A stretch of 26,776 nt of DNA from an uncultured Oscillospiraceae bacterium (lineage in GTDB: Bacteria > Bacillota > Clostridia > Oscillospirales > Acutalibacteraceae). A program made the translations under genes and the position numbers. The stretch spans positions 1 to 26,776 of the forward strand of contig URGA01000021.1 in the NCBI GenBank assembly GCA_900547275.1, written 5' to 3'. A model generated the notes under the pieces. The model searched no databases and had not been told where the DNA came from. It saw nothing but the letters and a program-made list of their open reading frames with translations. Below are positions 14,185 through 21,705 of the stretch, in pieces (the first letter of the stretch is position 1; each line of letters begins with the position of its first letter).

Positions 14185-14203
14185 AAAAATCACCTCTTAG
14201 ATT

Positions 14204-14232
14204 ATTATAGCAACAAGAACCGATTTATGCAA
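14204..14232 (-). promoter_or_regulatory. Promoter of the flavin reductase-like gene
   Basis: Minus-strand TTGCAT (14227-14232) and a perfect TATAAT (14204-14209) are 17 bases apart, just upstream of AGAGGTGA. Confidence 0.7.
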
Positions 14233-14253
14233 CAACACTAAGTCAAATATAAA

Positions 14254-14283
14254 AAAGGAGACGAACAACCGTCCGTCTCCTTT
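14254..14283 (-). terminator. Rho-independent terminator of rplJ-rplL
   Basis: AAAGGAGACG and CGTCTCCTTT form a perfect 10-bp stem with a 10-base loop, followed on the minus strand by TTTATA. It closes the rplJL unit 18 bases after the rplL stop. Confidence 0.9.
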
Positions 14284-14301
14284 AACAAGCGTAAAAAGAA
14301 C

Positions 14302-14679
14302 TTATTTAAGTTCAACAGTTGCGCCAGCTTCAGTGAGCTTAGCCTTAAGAGCTTCAGCGTCGTCAGCAGACATAGCCTCTTTGATTGTTGAGGGAGCGCC
14401 GTCAACGAGTTCCTTAGCTTCCTTCAGGCCAAGACCTGTTGCTTCACGAACAGCCTTGATAACCTGGATCTTGTTAGCGCCAACCTCAGTCAGTACTACG
14501 TCAAAATCAGTCTTAGCTGCTTCAGCTGCTCCACCGCCGTCTGCGGGAGCTGCTACTGCTACTGCTGCTGCAGCGCTTACGCCGAATTCTTCTTCTACTG
14601 CGGATACGAGCTCAGACAGCTCAAGAACGGTAAGAGTCTTAAGTTCTTCAACAATTGCTGTAACTTTTTCAGATGCCAT
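14302..14679 (-). CDS. rplL: Ribosomal protein L7/L12
   Basis: The 125-residue stalk protein has the N-terminal dimerisation helices (TAIVEELKTLTVLELSELV), an Ala/Gly hinge (about residues 34-52) and the C-terminal factor-binding domain (KIQVIKAVREATGLGLKEAK, LVDGAPSTIKE). Multiple copies bind L10 to recruit elongation factors. CGGAGG precedes the ATG. It lies 43 bases after rplJ and ends the unit. Confidence 0.98.
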   Translation of the reverse strand: MASEKVTAIVEELKTLTVLELSELVSAVEEEFGVSAAAAVAVAAPADGGGAAEAAKTDFDVVLTEVGANKIQVIKAVREATGLGLKEAKELVDGAPSTIKEAMSADDAEALKAKLTEAGATVELK

Positions 14680-14722
14680 TTTATTTTCCTCCGTAAATAA
14701 TTTAAGTTATTGTTATTTTTGA

Positions 14723-15304
14723 TTATTCAGCAGGAGTTTCTGCTGTTTCTTCAGCGGGAGCTTCCTCTGCGGGAGCTTCAGCTGCTGCTTCCTCTGCGGG
14801 AGCATCTTCGCTGTCACCCTTGTCTACGATAGCCTGAACGGCACGGGCAAAAGCAGCGATAGGAGCGTTGAATACGCTGCAAACTGTAGCAAGCAATACT
14901 TCTCTTGAGGGAAGTTTTGCAAGAGCGATAATCTTTTCAAGCGGGATAACCTCGCTATCCAGATAACCGGATTTAATTGAAAAACTATCGTGAGTATCAG
15001 CAAACTTCTGCAGGATACGAGCAGAAGCAACGTAATCGTCAGCTGATGTAGCGATAGCCGTTGTTCCTTCAAGAACAGATTCAAGACCTTCAAGGCCGGC
15101 AGCGTCAGCCGCTCTGCCCAGGATTGTATTCTTAACAACGGTGTATTCAACATTGGCTTCACGGAGTTCACGGCGAAGCTTTGTATCGTCTTCAACAGTG
15201 ATACCCTTGTAGTCAACAACTACACCGGCGCAAGAATTCTTGATTCTTTCAGAAAGATCAGCGACCTGCTGTTTTTTCATTTCAAGAACTGCTGTACTTG
15301 GCAT
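14723..15304 (-). CDS. rplJ: Ribosomal protein L10
   Basis: L10 anchors the L7/L12 stalk to 23S rRNA. The core is normal: VADLSERIKNSCAGVVVDYK, LRRELREANVEYTVVKNT, and AIATSADDYVASARILQKF. At 193 residues it is longer than most bacterial L10 proteins (about 165-175). The extra part is an acidic Ala/Glu/Pro tail from about residue 162, with repeated APAEE units. GGAGGT precedes the ATG at 15304. It has its own promoter and leader, so it can be controlled apart from rplK-rplA. Confidence 0.98.
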   Translation of the reverse strand: MPSTAVLEMKKQQVADLSERIKNSCAGVVVDYKGITVEDDTKLRRELREANVEYTVVKNTILGRAADAAGLEGLESVLEGTTAIATSADDYVASARILQKFADTHDSFSIKSGYLDSEVIPLEKIIALAKLPSREVLLATVCSVFNAPIAAFARAVQAIVDKGDSEDAPAEEAAAEAPAEEAPAEETAETPAE

Positions 15305-15503
15305 TAAACATAACCTCCATAATTATTTGCCGTATTAACGGACTTTATGGCTGTTTAGCAAAACAAAAAGTGCATTCCGAAAAACCTCGGAATGCACTGC
15401 ATGACATGACAAATATTTGCGCCTGGCGCAAATCATGCACATTCATTCCTCGGCAGGCGATAAACTTACGCCAAACGGCACCTGCTGTCTTTGGCTGAAC
15501 AGC
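15305..15503 (-). promoter_or_regulatory. L10-type leader RNA of rplJ-rplL
   Basis: The roughly 200-base leader between the promoter and rplJ contains AGACAGCAGGTGCCGT, GGCGTAAGTTTATCGCCTGC and GAGGAATGAATGTGC, the conserved pieces of the ribosomal L10 leader of Firmicutes. It ends in an intrinsic terminator-like hairpin. L10, or the L10-L12 complex, is known to bind such leaders and repress its own synthesis. Confidence 0.88.
15364..15397 (-). terminator. Attenuator hairpin in the L10 leader
   Basis: GTGCATTCCGA and TCGGAATGCAC form a perfect 11-bp stem (15370-15397), followed on the minus strand by TTTTTGTTTTG. It lies about 60 bases before rplJ and is the likely decision point of the leader. 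Confidence 0.85.
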
Positions 15504-15509
15504 GATAGT

Positions 15510-15538
15510 ATTTTAACACAAAGCAAACGCCTTGTCAA
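15510..15538 (-). promoter_or_regulatory. Promoter of rplJ-rplL
   Basis: Minus-strand consensus TTGACA (15533-15538) and TAAAAT (15510-15515) are 17 bases apart, just after the rplA stop. It makes rplJL independently transcribed. Confidence 0.85.
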
Positions 15539-15558
15539 TACACAAAATCAAGTTGAGA

Positions 15559-16263
15559 TTACTGTGCAGAAACTGTGCCAACTTTGCTGGGATTGATGCG
15601 AACGCCGGGGCCCATAGTTGAAGCAACAGCTACAGATTTAATATACTGACCCTTCATTGCTGCAGGCTTAGCCTTAATAACGGCGTCAAGCAGAGCGTTG
15701 AAGTTTTCCATCAGCTTTTCAGCGCCGAATGAAGCCTTGCCGATGGGGCAGTGAATGATGTTTGTCTTATCAAGACGATATTCGATCTTACCGGCCTTAG
15801 CTTCTGTAACAGCCTTAGCTACATCCATAGTAACTGTGCCGGCTTTGGGTGAAGGCATCAGGCCGCGGGGACCGAGAACCTTACCGAGACGTCCTACGAA
15901 GCCCATCATGTCGGGGCTTGCGATAGCAACGTCAAAGTCCATCCAGCCGCCCTGAATCTTTTCTACGAGGTCAGCGTCGCCGACAATGTCAGCGCCTGCA
16001 TCCTGAGCAGCTTTAGCAAGATCGCCTTTTGCGAATACGGCAACTCTTACGTCCTTACCAGTACCGTTGGGAAGAACAACAGCGCCTCTTACCTGCTGGT
16101 CTGCGTGACGGGAGTCAACGCCCAGACGGATATGAACTTCAATTGTTTCGTCAAATTTAGCGGTTGCGGTCTTAACAGCAAGGTCAAGAGCTTCCGCAGT
16201 GTCATAAAGATTAGCGCGGTCAATAAGCTTTGCGCCTTCTACATATTTTTTTCCGTGTTTCAT
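15559..16263 (-). CDS. rplA: Ribosomal protein L1
   Basis: L1 binds 23S rRNA at the E-site stalk. The 234-residue protein has KHGKKYVEGAKLIDRANLYD, LGVDSRHADQQVRGAVVLPN, GTGKDVRVAVFAKG, LGKVLGPRGLMPSPKAGTVT and the C-terminal SVAVASTMGPGVRINPS, all standard. GGAGGT precedes the ATG. It starts 48 bases after rplK, in the usual rplK-rplA order. In other bacteria L1 represses the rplKA mRNA; I did not identify a clear binding site. Confidence 0.98.
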   Translation of the reverse strand: MKHGKKYVEGAKLIDRANLYDTAEALDLAVKTATAKFDETIEVHIRLGVDSRHADQQVRGAVVLPNGTGKDVRVAVFAKGDLAKAAQDAGADIVGDADLVEKIQGGWMDFDVAIASPDMMGFVGRLGKVLGPRGLMPSPKAGTVTMDVAKAVTEAKAGKIEYRLDKTNIIHCPIGKASFGAEKLMENFNALLDAVIKAKPAAMKGQYIKSVAVASTMGPGVRINPSKVGTVSAQ

Positions 16264-16311
16264 TATAAATTACCTCCAGTGGTTAATCGGATCTTTCCTC
16301 CCACAAGGGAA

Positions 16312-16737
16312 TCAGTCTTCTACTGTTACGCCCATGCTGCGAGCTGTGCCGGCGATCATTGACATTGCGGCCTCAAGTGATGCAGCGTTAAGGTCGGGCA
16401 TCTTTGTTTCAGCGATTTTCTGAATCTGCTCTTTTGTGATTGTAGCAACCTTGTTCTTGTTCGGAACGCCGGAAGCCTTGTCAATTCCGCAAGCCTTCTT
16501 GATAAGAACTGCTGCGGGCGGAGTCTTTGTAATGAAAGTAAATGAGCGGTCTTCGTAAACAGTAATTACAACCGGGATTGTAAGACCAACGTCATTCTTT
16601 GTTCTTTCATTGAAATCCTTTGTGAAAGCCACGATGTTAACACCGTGCTGACCGAGTGCCGGACCAACCGGGGGTGCAGGGGTTGCCTTACCGGCAGGAA
16701 TCTGAAGTTTAATTAAACCTACTACCTTCTGTGCCAT
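16312..16737 (-). CDS. rplK: Ribosomal protein L11
   Basis: L11 is part of the GTPase-associated centre and the target of thiopeptides. The 141-residue protein has the N-terminal GLIKLQIPAGKATPAPPVGP, ALGQHGVNIVAFTKDFNE, TKTPPAAVLIKKACGIDKAS and the terminal MSMIAGTARSMGVTVED. GGAGG lies upstream of the ATG. The 106-base gap to nusG contains a small hairpin (16791-16806, CACCGT with ACGGTG) without a T run, so the genes are probably cotranscribed. Confidence 0.98.
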   Translation of the reverse strand: MAQKVVGLIKLQIPAGKATPAPPVGPALGQHGVNIVAFTKDFNERTKNDVGLTIPVVITVYEDRSFTFITKTPPAAVLIKKACGIDKASGVPNKNKVATITKEQIQKIAETKMPDLNAASLEAAMSMIAGTARSMGVTVED

Positions 16738-16843
16738 TATTATTTCCTCCTGAAATTGTGGTAATTGGCGGAACTTTCGCTCCTCCCACTCACCGTAAAA
16801 ACGGTGATAATAAGCAGATATACTGCGTATTACCTAAATATAA

Positions 16844-17368
16844 TTATTCTTTGACCTTTTCAAGCTGGTCAAGCTCAAATTCAACAGACGTTTCACGTCC
16901 GAACATGGACACTGTAACCTGAACGCTGTTGTTGTTGACGTCAATTTCATCAACAGTACCAGAGAAGCCTTCAAGCGGTCCGTCGATAACGTTTACAAGG
17001 TCACCGACAGCGTACTGAACTTCAACGCTGACTTTCTCAACGCCGAGGTTGCGTACCTCCTCGTCAGTCAACGGAACCGGTTTGCTCTCAGGGCCTACGA
17101 AACCGGTGCAGCCTCTTGTGTTGCGGACAACATACCAGCTGTCATCGTTCATAACCATTTTGATGAGAACGTATCCGGGAAAAATCTTTCTCTCGACTTC
17201 TTTCTTCGTTCCGTCGTCTTTTATCTCCACTACCTTTTCCGTAGGAACAACAACTTCCTGAATTAAATCATGAAGATTGCGGTTTTCAACAACAGTTTCA
17301 ATATTGCTGGCAACCTTGTTCTCATAACCGGAAAACGTGTGGGCAACATACCATTTTGCTTCTTCCAT
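16844..17368 (-). CDS. nusG: Transcription antitermination/pausing factor NusG
   Basis: NusG binds RNA polymerase and affects pausing and termination. The 174-residue protein has the NGN domain (AKWYVAHTFSGYENKVASNI, FPGYVLIKMVMNDDSWYVVR, NTRGCTGFVG) and the C-terminal KOW motif (VGDLVNVIDGPLEGFSGTVD). CGGAGG precedes the ATG. It lies between secE and rplK, the conserved order. Confidence 0.98.
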   Translation of the reverse strand: MEEAKWYVAHTFSGYENKVASNIETVVENRNLHDLIQEVVVPTEKVVEIKDDGTKKEVERKIFPGYVLIKMVMNDDSWYVVRNTRGCTGFVGPESKPVPLTDEEVRNLGVEKVSVEVQYAVGDLVNVIDGPLEGFSGTVDEIDVNNNSVQVTVSMFGRETSVEFELDQLEKVKE

Positions 17369-17442
17369 AGCAGAACCTCCGTAAATACTTACTTAAACCC
17401 GAAACATGGACCGTGAACACGATACTTGCGTGAAATTCGGAT

Positions 17443-17844
17443 TTATTCGGCGGCCTGTGTTGTGGCTGAATCCAGCGCCTCGGCTGTTGTCTCCTGAGTT
17501 GTTGTATCGCTGACTGATGTTGTCTCTGATTTGTCAGCCAGATTTTTGACACCTTTCATACCAAGAGAAAGAAGAGTATCAACGCCGTAAATACATACGC
17601 CGGCAATAGCTACTACTACAATAACTGTAAGAGTATTTTTAAGAACGTCTTTAGCGGGAGACCAAACGACTTTTTTGCCTTCGGCTCTTACGCTTTTGAA
17701 GAAGGTTGCAATGGATTTGAACGGATTTTTCTTTGACTTTTTAGATTTATCAGCCTTGCCGTCTGTCTTCTTAGCAGGTTTTGCTGCTTTTTTGTCAGAC
17801 TTTTTTTCAGGCTTAGCAGAAGTCTTCTTTTCTTCGTCAGCCAT
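17443..17844 (-). CDS. secE: Preprotein translocase subunit SecE, with long N- and C-terminal extensions
   Basis: SecE stabilises SecY in the translocon. The core is about residues 42-97: FKSIATFFKSVRAEGKKVVW, then the single membrane segment VIVVVAIAGVCIYGVDTLL. Single-helix SecE proteins are usually 60-75 residues, while this one has 133. The extra N-terminal 40 residues are Lys/Ala-rich. The extra C-terminal 30-35 are Ser/Thr/Glu-rich and should face outside. GGAGG precedes the ATG. It sits between rpmG and nusG. Confidence 0.94.
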   Translation of the reverse strand: MADEEKKTSAKPEKKSDKKAAKPAKKTDGKADKSKKSKKNPFKSIATFFKSVRAEGKKVVWSPAKDVLKNTLTVIVVVAIAGVCIYGVDTLLSLGMKGVKNLADKSETTSVSDTTTQETTAEALDSATTQAAE

Positions 17845-17857
17845 TGTTTTCCTCCTG

Positions 17858-18007
17858 TTACTTTGTCTCTCTGTGGAGAGTATGCTTCTTGCAGAACGGG
17901 CAGTACTTGTTCATTTCAAGTCTGTCAGGTGTGTTCTTCTTGTTTTTCATTGTGTTGTAATTGCGCTGTTTGCATTCAGTGCAAGCTAAGGTAATCTTAA
18001 CTCTCAT
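17858..18007 (-). CDS. rpmG: Ribosomal protein L33
   Basis: The 49-residue protein starts MRVKITLACTECKQRNYNT and has the zinc-binding form with CTEC and CPFC. It is part of the 50S subunit. The frame extends to 18064, but GGAGGTG directly precedes the ATG at 18007. It is 13 bases before secE and is the first gene after the promoter at 18116-18144, so rpmG-secE-nusG-rplK-rplA is probably one unit. Confidence 0.97.
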   Translation of the reverse strand: MRVKITLACTECKQRNYNTMKNKKNTPDRLEMNKYCPFCKKHTLHRETK

Positions 18008-18115
18008 AAATAGCACCTCCGTTATTTTTTCGATTAAAAATCTGAATCTCCCTCGTCGCGCCACGCAAAGCGTTAAAAATGGGCAAAAAAATAAAACCCA
18101 CTACGAGGTAGCACT

Positions 18116-18144
18116 AATATACCACAAACGCCAATGATAGTCAA
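18116..18144 (-). promoter_or_regulatory. Promoter of the rpmG-secE-nusG operon
   Basis: Minus-strand TTGACT (18139-18144) and TATATT (18116-18121) are 17 bases apart. The leader of about 100 bases includes a small hairpin (CTAC-GAG-GTAG). Confidence 0.8.
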
Positions 18145-18160
18145 GTGGAAAATAAAAAAT

Positions 18161-18189
18161 TTGCATTCCGGAAAGATTTATACTATTAT
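18161..18189 (+). promoter_or_regulatory. Promoter of the flavoprotein pair
   Basis: TTGCAT (18161-18166) and TATTAT (18184-18189) are 17 bases apart, divergent from the rpmG promoter. GGAGGG then precedes the start at 18223. Confidence 0.6.
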
Positions 18190-18222
18190 ATAGAGGAATG
18201 CTGAAAAAACGGAGGGTGTTGC

Positions 18223-19323
18223 ATGAAAACAGTTATTATCGGAGCCGGCGCGTCAGGACTTGCCTGCGCAGTTGAACTTAAAAGACTTATGCACTCCGCA
18301 AAAGTAACGGTACTGGAACGGCTGGAAAACCCGGGCAAAAAAATTCTCGCAACGGGCAACGGCAGATGCAACCTTTCAAACACAAAAGCAGAACACAGCG
18401 ATGAAGTGCTGAACTTTTTCAATGATATCGGACTAAAGACAAGAACCGACAGCGAGGGAAGAATTTACCCCTACAGTCTTAAAGCAAAAGCGGTGCTCAA
18501 CGTTTTGCTTGCAAAATGCGAAGAGCTTAACGTTACAATAATTACCGCCTGCACGGTAAGCAATATAAGAGAAGGATTTGAAATTGAAACAAACAAGGGC
18601 GTTTTCCGTGCGGACAACGTTGTAGTTGCCAGCGGAGGAAAAGCGCAGAGCGTTCTGGGCAGTAACGGCAGTGGTTACGCAATGCTTCAAAAATTCGGCC
18701 ACAGCTGCACTGAACTGTATCCTGCTCTTGTTCAGCTTCTCTCATCAAGCAAATATCCGAAACGCCTCAGCGGTCAGCGAGTTCGCTGCCGAGCGGCTAT
18801 AACTCTGGACGGTGAAGAAGCTGCAAGCACCTTCGGCGAAATTCTGTTTACAGACTACGGACTGTCTGGCATTGCGGCAATGGAACTAAGCGCGGCGGTC
18901 TCAAAAAACTTCGCTTCCAAAGAGCCGAAAAAATGCTGCGCTGTGCTGGACCTTGTTCCCGATATGAGCCAGCAGGAACTTATTGACCATATTGAAAATT
19001 TCGGCTCGCTGGGCGGAATACTCGGTTTTGACGTAGCGGAAATCATAGATAAACAGGCCGGTTCAGACCCTGAGCGCGCCGCCAAAATATGTAAAAACTG
19101 GACGCTTATCGTAACCGGCACAAAGGGCTTCAATTTTGCCCAGATTACCGGAGGCGGCATTCCCTGCAGTGAATTTGAAAACTACCAGTCAAAATTTGCC
19201 CCCGGACTTTATGCGGTGGGCGAAGTACTTGACGTTCAGCTGCCCTGCGGCGGCTATAATCTTAATTTTGCTTTTTACAGCGGCATTGAAGCCGCCAAGG
19301 CTATCACGGAGAACAATAAATGA
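18223..19323 (+). CDS. HI0933/BaiN-like NAD(P)/FAD-dependent oxidoreductase
   Basis: The 366-residue flavoprotein begins with the dinucleotide-binding motif KTVIIGAGASGLACAVELKR (GxGxxG at 7-12). The family signature GKKILATGNGRCNLSN is at about 38-53, and LYAVGEVLDVQLPCGGYNLN plus FAFYSGIEAAKA mark the C-terminal FAD-binding end. It is somewhat shorter than the usual 400-420 residues. BaiN is one characterised relative, acting in bile acid metabolism, but most HI0933 proteins have no known substrate and bile acid activity cannot be claimed here. The stop overlaps the next start (ATGA), so the two flavoproteins are translationally coupled. Confidence 0.9.
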   Translation: MKTVIIGAGASGLACAVELKRLMHSAKVTVLERLENPGKKILATGNGRCNLSNTKAEHSDEVLNFFNDIGLKTRTDSEGRIYPYSLKAKAVLNVLLAKCEELNVTIITACTVSNIREGFEIETNKGVFRADNVVVASGGKAQSVLGSNGSGYAMLQKFGHSCTELYPALVQLLSSSKYPKRLSGQRVRCRAAITLDGEEAASTFGEILFTDYGLSGIAAMELSAAVSKNFASKEPKKCCAVLDLVPDMSQQELIDHIENFGSLGGILGFDVAEIIDKQAGSDPERAAKICKNWTLIVTGTKGFNFAQITGGGIPCSEFENYQSKFAPGLYAVGEVLDVQLPCGGYNLNFAFYSGIEAAKAITENNK

Positions 19324-20915
19324 TAAGAGTTAGTGAAATCAGGCTGTCCCTTGACGAAGAAGAAGAACTCCTCAAAGCAAAGGCCGCTAAGATACTGAAA
19401 ATCAATTCCAAATATATCAGCTCGCTGACGATATTCAAAAAAAGCGTTGACGCAAGAAAAAAAGACGACGTTCATTTTTCGTATACTGTTGACGTCTCAA
19501 TTACGCTGGACGAAAACCAGATAGTATCAAAATGCAAATCAAACAAAGTCAGCATAGTTAAAGTATACACATACACTCCGCCGGAGAACAAAAGGGTTTC
19601 CCCCTTCCGACCGGTAGTTGTTGGTTTCGGCCCTGCCGGAATGTTTGCAGCGCTTGTATTGGCAAAAGCCGGCCTGCGCCCAATCGTTCTTGAACGAGGC
19701 AAAGCTGTAGAAGAGCGTCGAAAAGACGTTGACCTGTTTTGGAAAGAAAGAGTGCTTAACGAAGAAAGCAACGTTCAGTTCGGCGAAGGCGGAGCGGGCA
19801 CTTTCTCTGACGGAAAACTTACTACAGGAATAAAAAGCCCGTTCATACGCCAGGTGCTCATTGATTTATACGAAGCAGGCGCTCCTGAGGAAATTCTTTA
19901 CTCATCAAAGCCCCATATAGGCACAGACAGGCTTGAGGTAGTTGTAAAGAACATCCGCAAAAAGGTAGAAAGTCTCGGCGGCGAAGTACGCCTTGAATGT
20001 AAACTTGAAAAGCTTATAGTAGCCAACAAATTCGTTCACGGGATAACTTATTCTCACCATGGCGAAAGTTTCGACCTTGAAACCGACAGCGTCATTTTGG
20101 CAATAGGCCACAGCGCCCGCGACACCGTAGAAATGCTTTTCAACATGGGCTGTGAAATCATCCAGAAGCCTTTCAGCGTCGGAGCAAGAATAGAGCATCC
20201 CCAAAAACTGATTGATAAGGCACAATACGGCAAATTTGCAGGTCATCCAAAACTGGGCGCCGCCGATTACAAACTAAGCTGTCACAAACTCCACGAAAGA
20301 GGCGCTTATACATTTTGTATGTGCCCCGGCGGAACGGTGGTTGCCGCCGCAAGCGAAAAAGAAGGCGTTATTGTAAACGGAATGAGCACTCTTGCCCGTG
20401 ACGGAGAAAACGCAAACTCAGCGCTTCTTGTCGGAATCGAACCAAAAGACTTTCCATCCGAACATCCCCTTGCAGGTATTGAATATCAGCGCGAAATTGA
20501 GCACAAGGCGTTTATGCTGGCCGGCGGCGATTACCGCGCTCCCGCACAGCTTGTAGGCGACTTTCTTAAAGGCATTGCAAGTACAGGCGTAGGCGAAGTA
20601 AAACCTACATGCCCCACAGGCGTAACATTTACCGACATTTCAATCTGCCTGCCGGAAAAAGTTACCCAGACCATGCGAAGCGCCATTACTGAAATGGATG
20701 CAAAACTAAAGGGATTTGCGCTCTATGACGCTGTTCTTACAGCACCTGAAACAAGAAGTTCCAGCAGTGTTAGAATTCTGCGCGATGAATTCTGCCAGTG
20801 CAATATCAGAGGTGCGTACCCCTGCGGAGAAGGAGCAGGTTACGCCGGCGGAATAATATCAGCGGCAGTTGACGGAATGAAATGTGCCCATGCCGTTCTT
20901 GAGGACGAGCACTGA
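19320..20915 (+). CDS. COG2509-type FAD-dependent dehydrogenase (uncharacterised)
   Basis: The 531-residue protein has an N-terminal domain of about 90 residues (VSEIRLSLDEEEELLKAKAA and a Lys-rich strand), then FRPVVVGFGPAGMFAALVLA, a GxGxxG FAD-binding motif at about 102-107. NVQFGEGGAGTFSDGKLTTG and the terminal GAYPCGEGAGYAGGIISAAV are signatures of the COG2509 family. The reaction is unknown. It overlaps the upstream flavoprotein gene by four bases and is followed by a terminator. Two unrelated orphan flavoproteins so coupled suggest a shared or sequential redox role, which is inference. Confidence 0.9.
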   Translation: MIRVSEIRLSLDEEEELLKAKAAKILKINSKYISSLTIFKKSVDARKKDDVHFSYTVDVSITLDENQIVSKCKSNKVSIVKVYTYTPPENKRVSPFRPVVVGFGPAGMFAALVLAKAGLRPIVLERGKAVEERRKDVDLFWKERVLNEESNVQFGEGGAGTFSDGKLTTGIKSPFIRQVLIDLYEAGAPEEILYSSKPHIGTDRLEVVVKNIRKKVESLGGEVRLECKLEKLIVANKFVHGITYSHHGESFDLETDSVILAIGHSARDTVEMLFNMGCEIIQKPFSVGARIEHPQKLIDKAQYGKFAGHPKLGAADYKLSCHKLHERGAYTFCMCPGGTVVAAASEKEGVIVNGMSTLARDGENANSALLVGIEPKDFPSEHPLAGIEYQREIEHKAFMLAGGDYRAPAQLVGDFLKGIASTGVGEVKPTCPTGVTFTDISICLPEKVTQTMRSAITEMDAKLKGFALYDAVLTAPETRSSSSVRILRDEFCQCNIRGAYPCGEGAGYAGGIISAAVDGMKCAHAVLEDEH

Positions 20916-20945
20916 TTATTATTCTATTACATTATATGTAACAGT

Positions 20946-20983
20946 AACAGCCTGAGGATAAACCCCGGGCTGTTTATTTTTTT
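20946..20983 (+). terminator. Rho-independent terminator of the flavoprotein operon
   Basis: AACAGCC and GGCTGTT form the base of a hairpin with further imperfect pairs (GG with CC) inside, followed by TATTTTTTT. It lies 30 bases after the stop. Confidence 0.85.
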
Positions 20984-20996
20984 ACTATAATTTTGT

Positions 20997-21705
20997 CTAT
21001 CGGCTTTCTTCAAAGTAAAGCATATATCTTGGCTGGTGTCGCATTGAAAGCGTCTCGCTTTGGCCGACAATAACATGGTCAAGCAACTTAATGTTTATAT
21101 TTCTTAACAGCCCCAGCAGACTTACCGTAAAATCCAGATCTGCCGCAGAAGGCGTCGGCGACGAGCATGGATGATTATGGGCAACGAACACACCGGAAGC
21201 GTTGTCTCTCAATATCAATTCGATAATTTCTCTTTTGTTGATTTTTGAAAAATTCACACTGCCGTTTTCCACGAAATGGGTCCTTATAACACGGTTTGAA
21301 TTATCCACCGTTGTAACCGCTACGCACTCTTTATCCATATCGGAAAGCATTCTTTCAAAATATTGGCAAGCCTCGGAAGTACTGCATAAACTTGTTACGG
21401 ATTTATTCTTATTCAGATTGATTTTTCGGTTTATATCTCTGACCAGTGAAATAAGCACCGCCGTCTGCTCTCCTACTCCGCTGACCTGCATAAGCTCATT
21501 CGGATGCGGAAAATACTTTTTCAAGAGAACCGAAGCGGTTTATCAAATCATACGCAATGGGTTTTACATCTTTTCTGGGAATACTGATAGACAGAAGCAA
21601 TTCAAGCACGTTATGGTCGGGCATATTGTCTATTCCGTTGGCGATATACTGGGCACGAATACGTTCCCTGTGGCCGTTATGGCTGATATTATTCATTCTT
21701 TTCAT
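20997..21705 (-). pseudogene. radC: RadC-family JAB/MPN protein, frameshifted
   Basis: Two overlapping frames together make a normal RadC. The first (21705-21496) has the N-terminal domain, GHRERIRAQYIANG, LELLLSISIPRKDVKPIAYD and NRFGSLEKVFSASE. The second (to 20997) has NELMQVSGVGEQTAVLISLV and the JAMM metal motif VAHNHPCSSPTPSAADLDFT (HxH, then S and D). The break is near 21496-21520. The likely original reading VFSASPNEL needs two more bases, for instance two C residues next to TCCG. RadC proteins have a disputed role in DNA repair. The start overlaps the upstream gene's stop; the second ATG (21696) has better spacing from AAAGGCG. Sequencing error is possible. Confidence 0.85.

Noticed and set aside
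14333..14722. 129-codon plus-strand frame opposite rplL
   Set aside because: Ser/Ala-rich shadow of the rplL coding strand with no ribosome binding site.
21490..21525. Programmed ribosomal frameshift in radC
   Set aside because: The overlap lacks a convincing slippery heptamer with a downstream structure, and a +1 slip at the GAA before TGA would pair poorly. Mutation or sequencing error is simpler.
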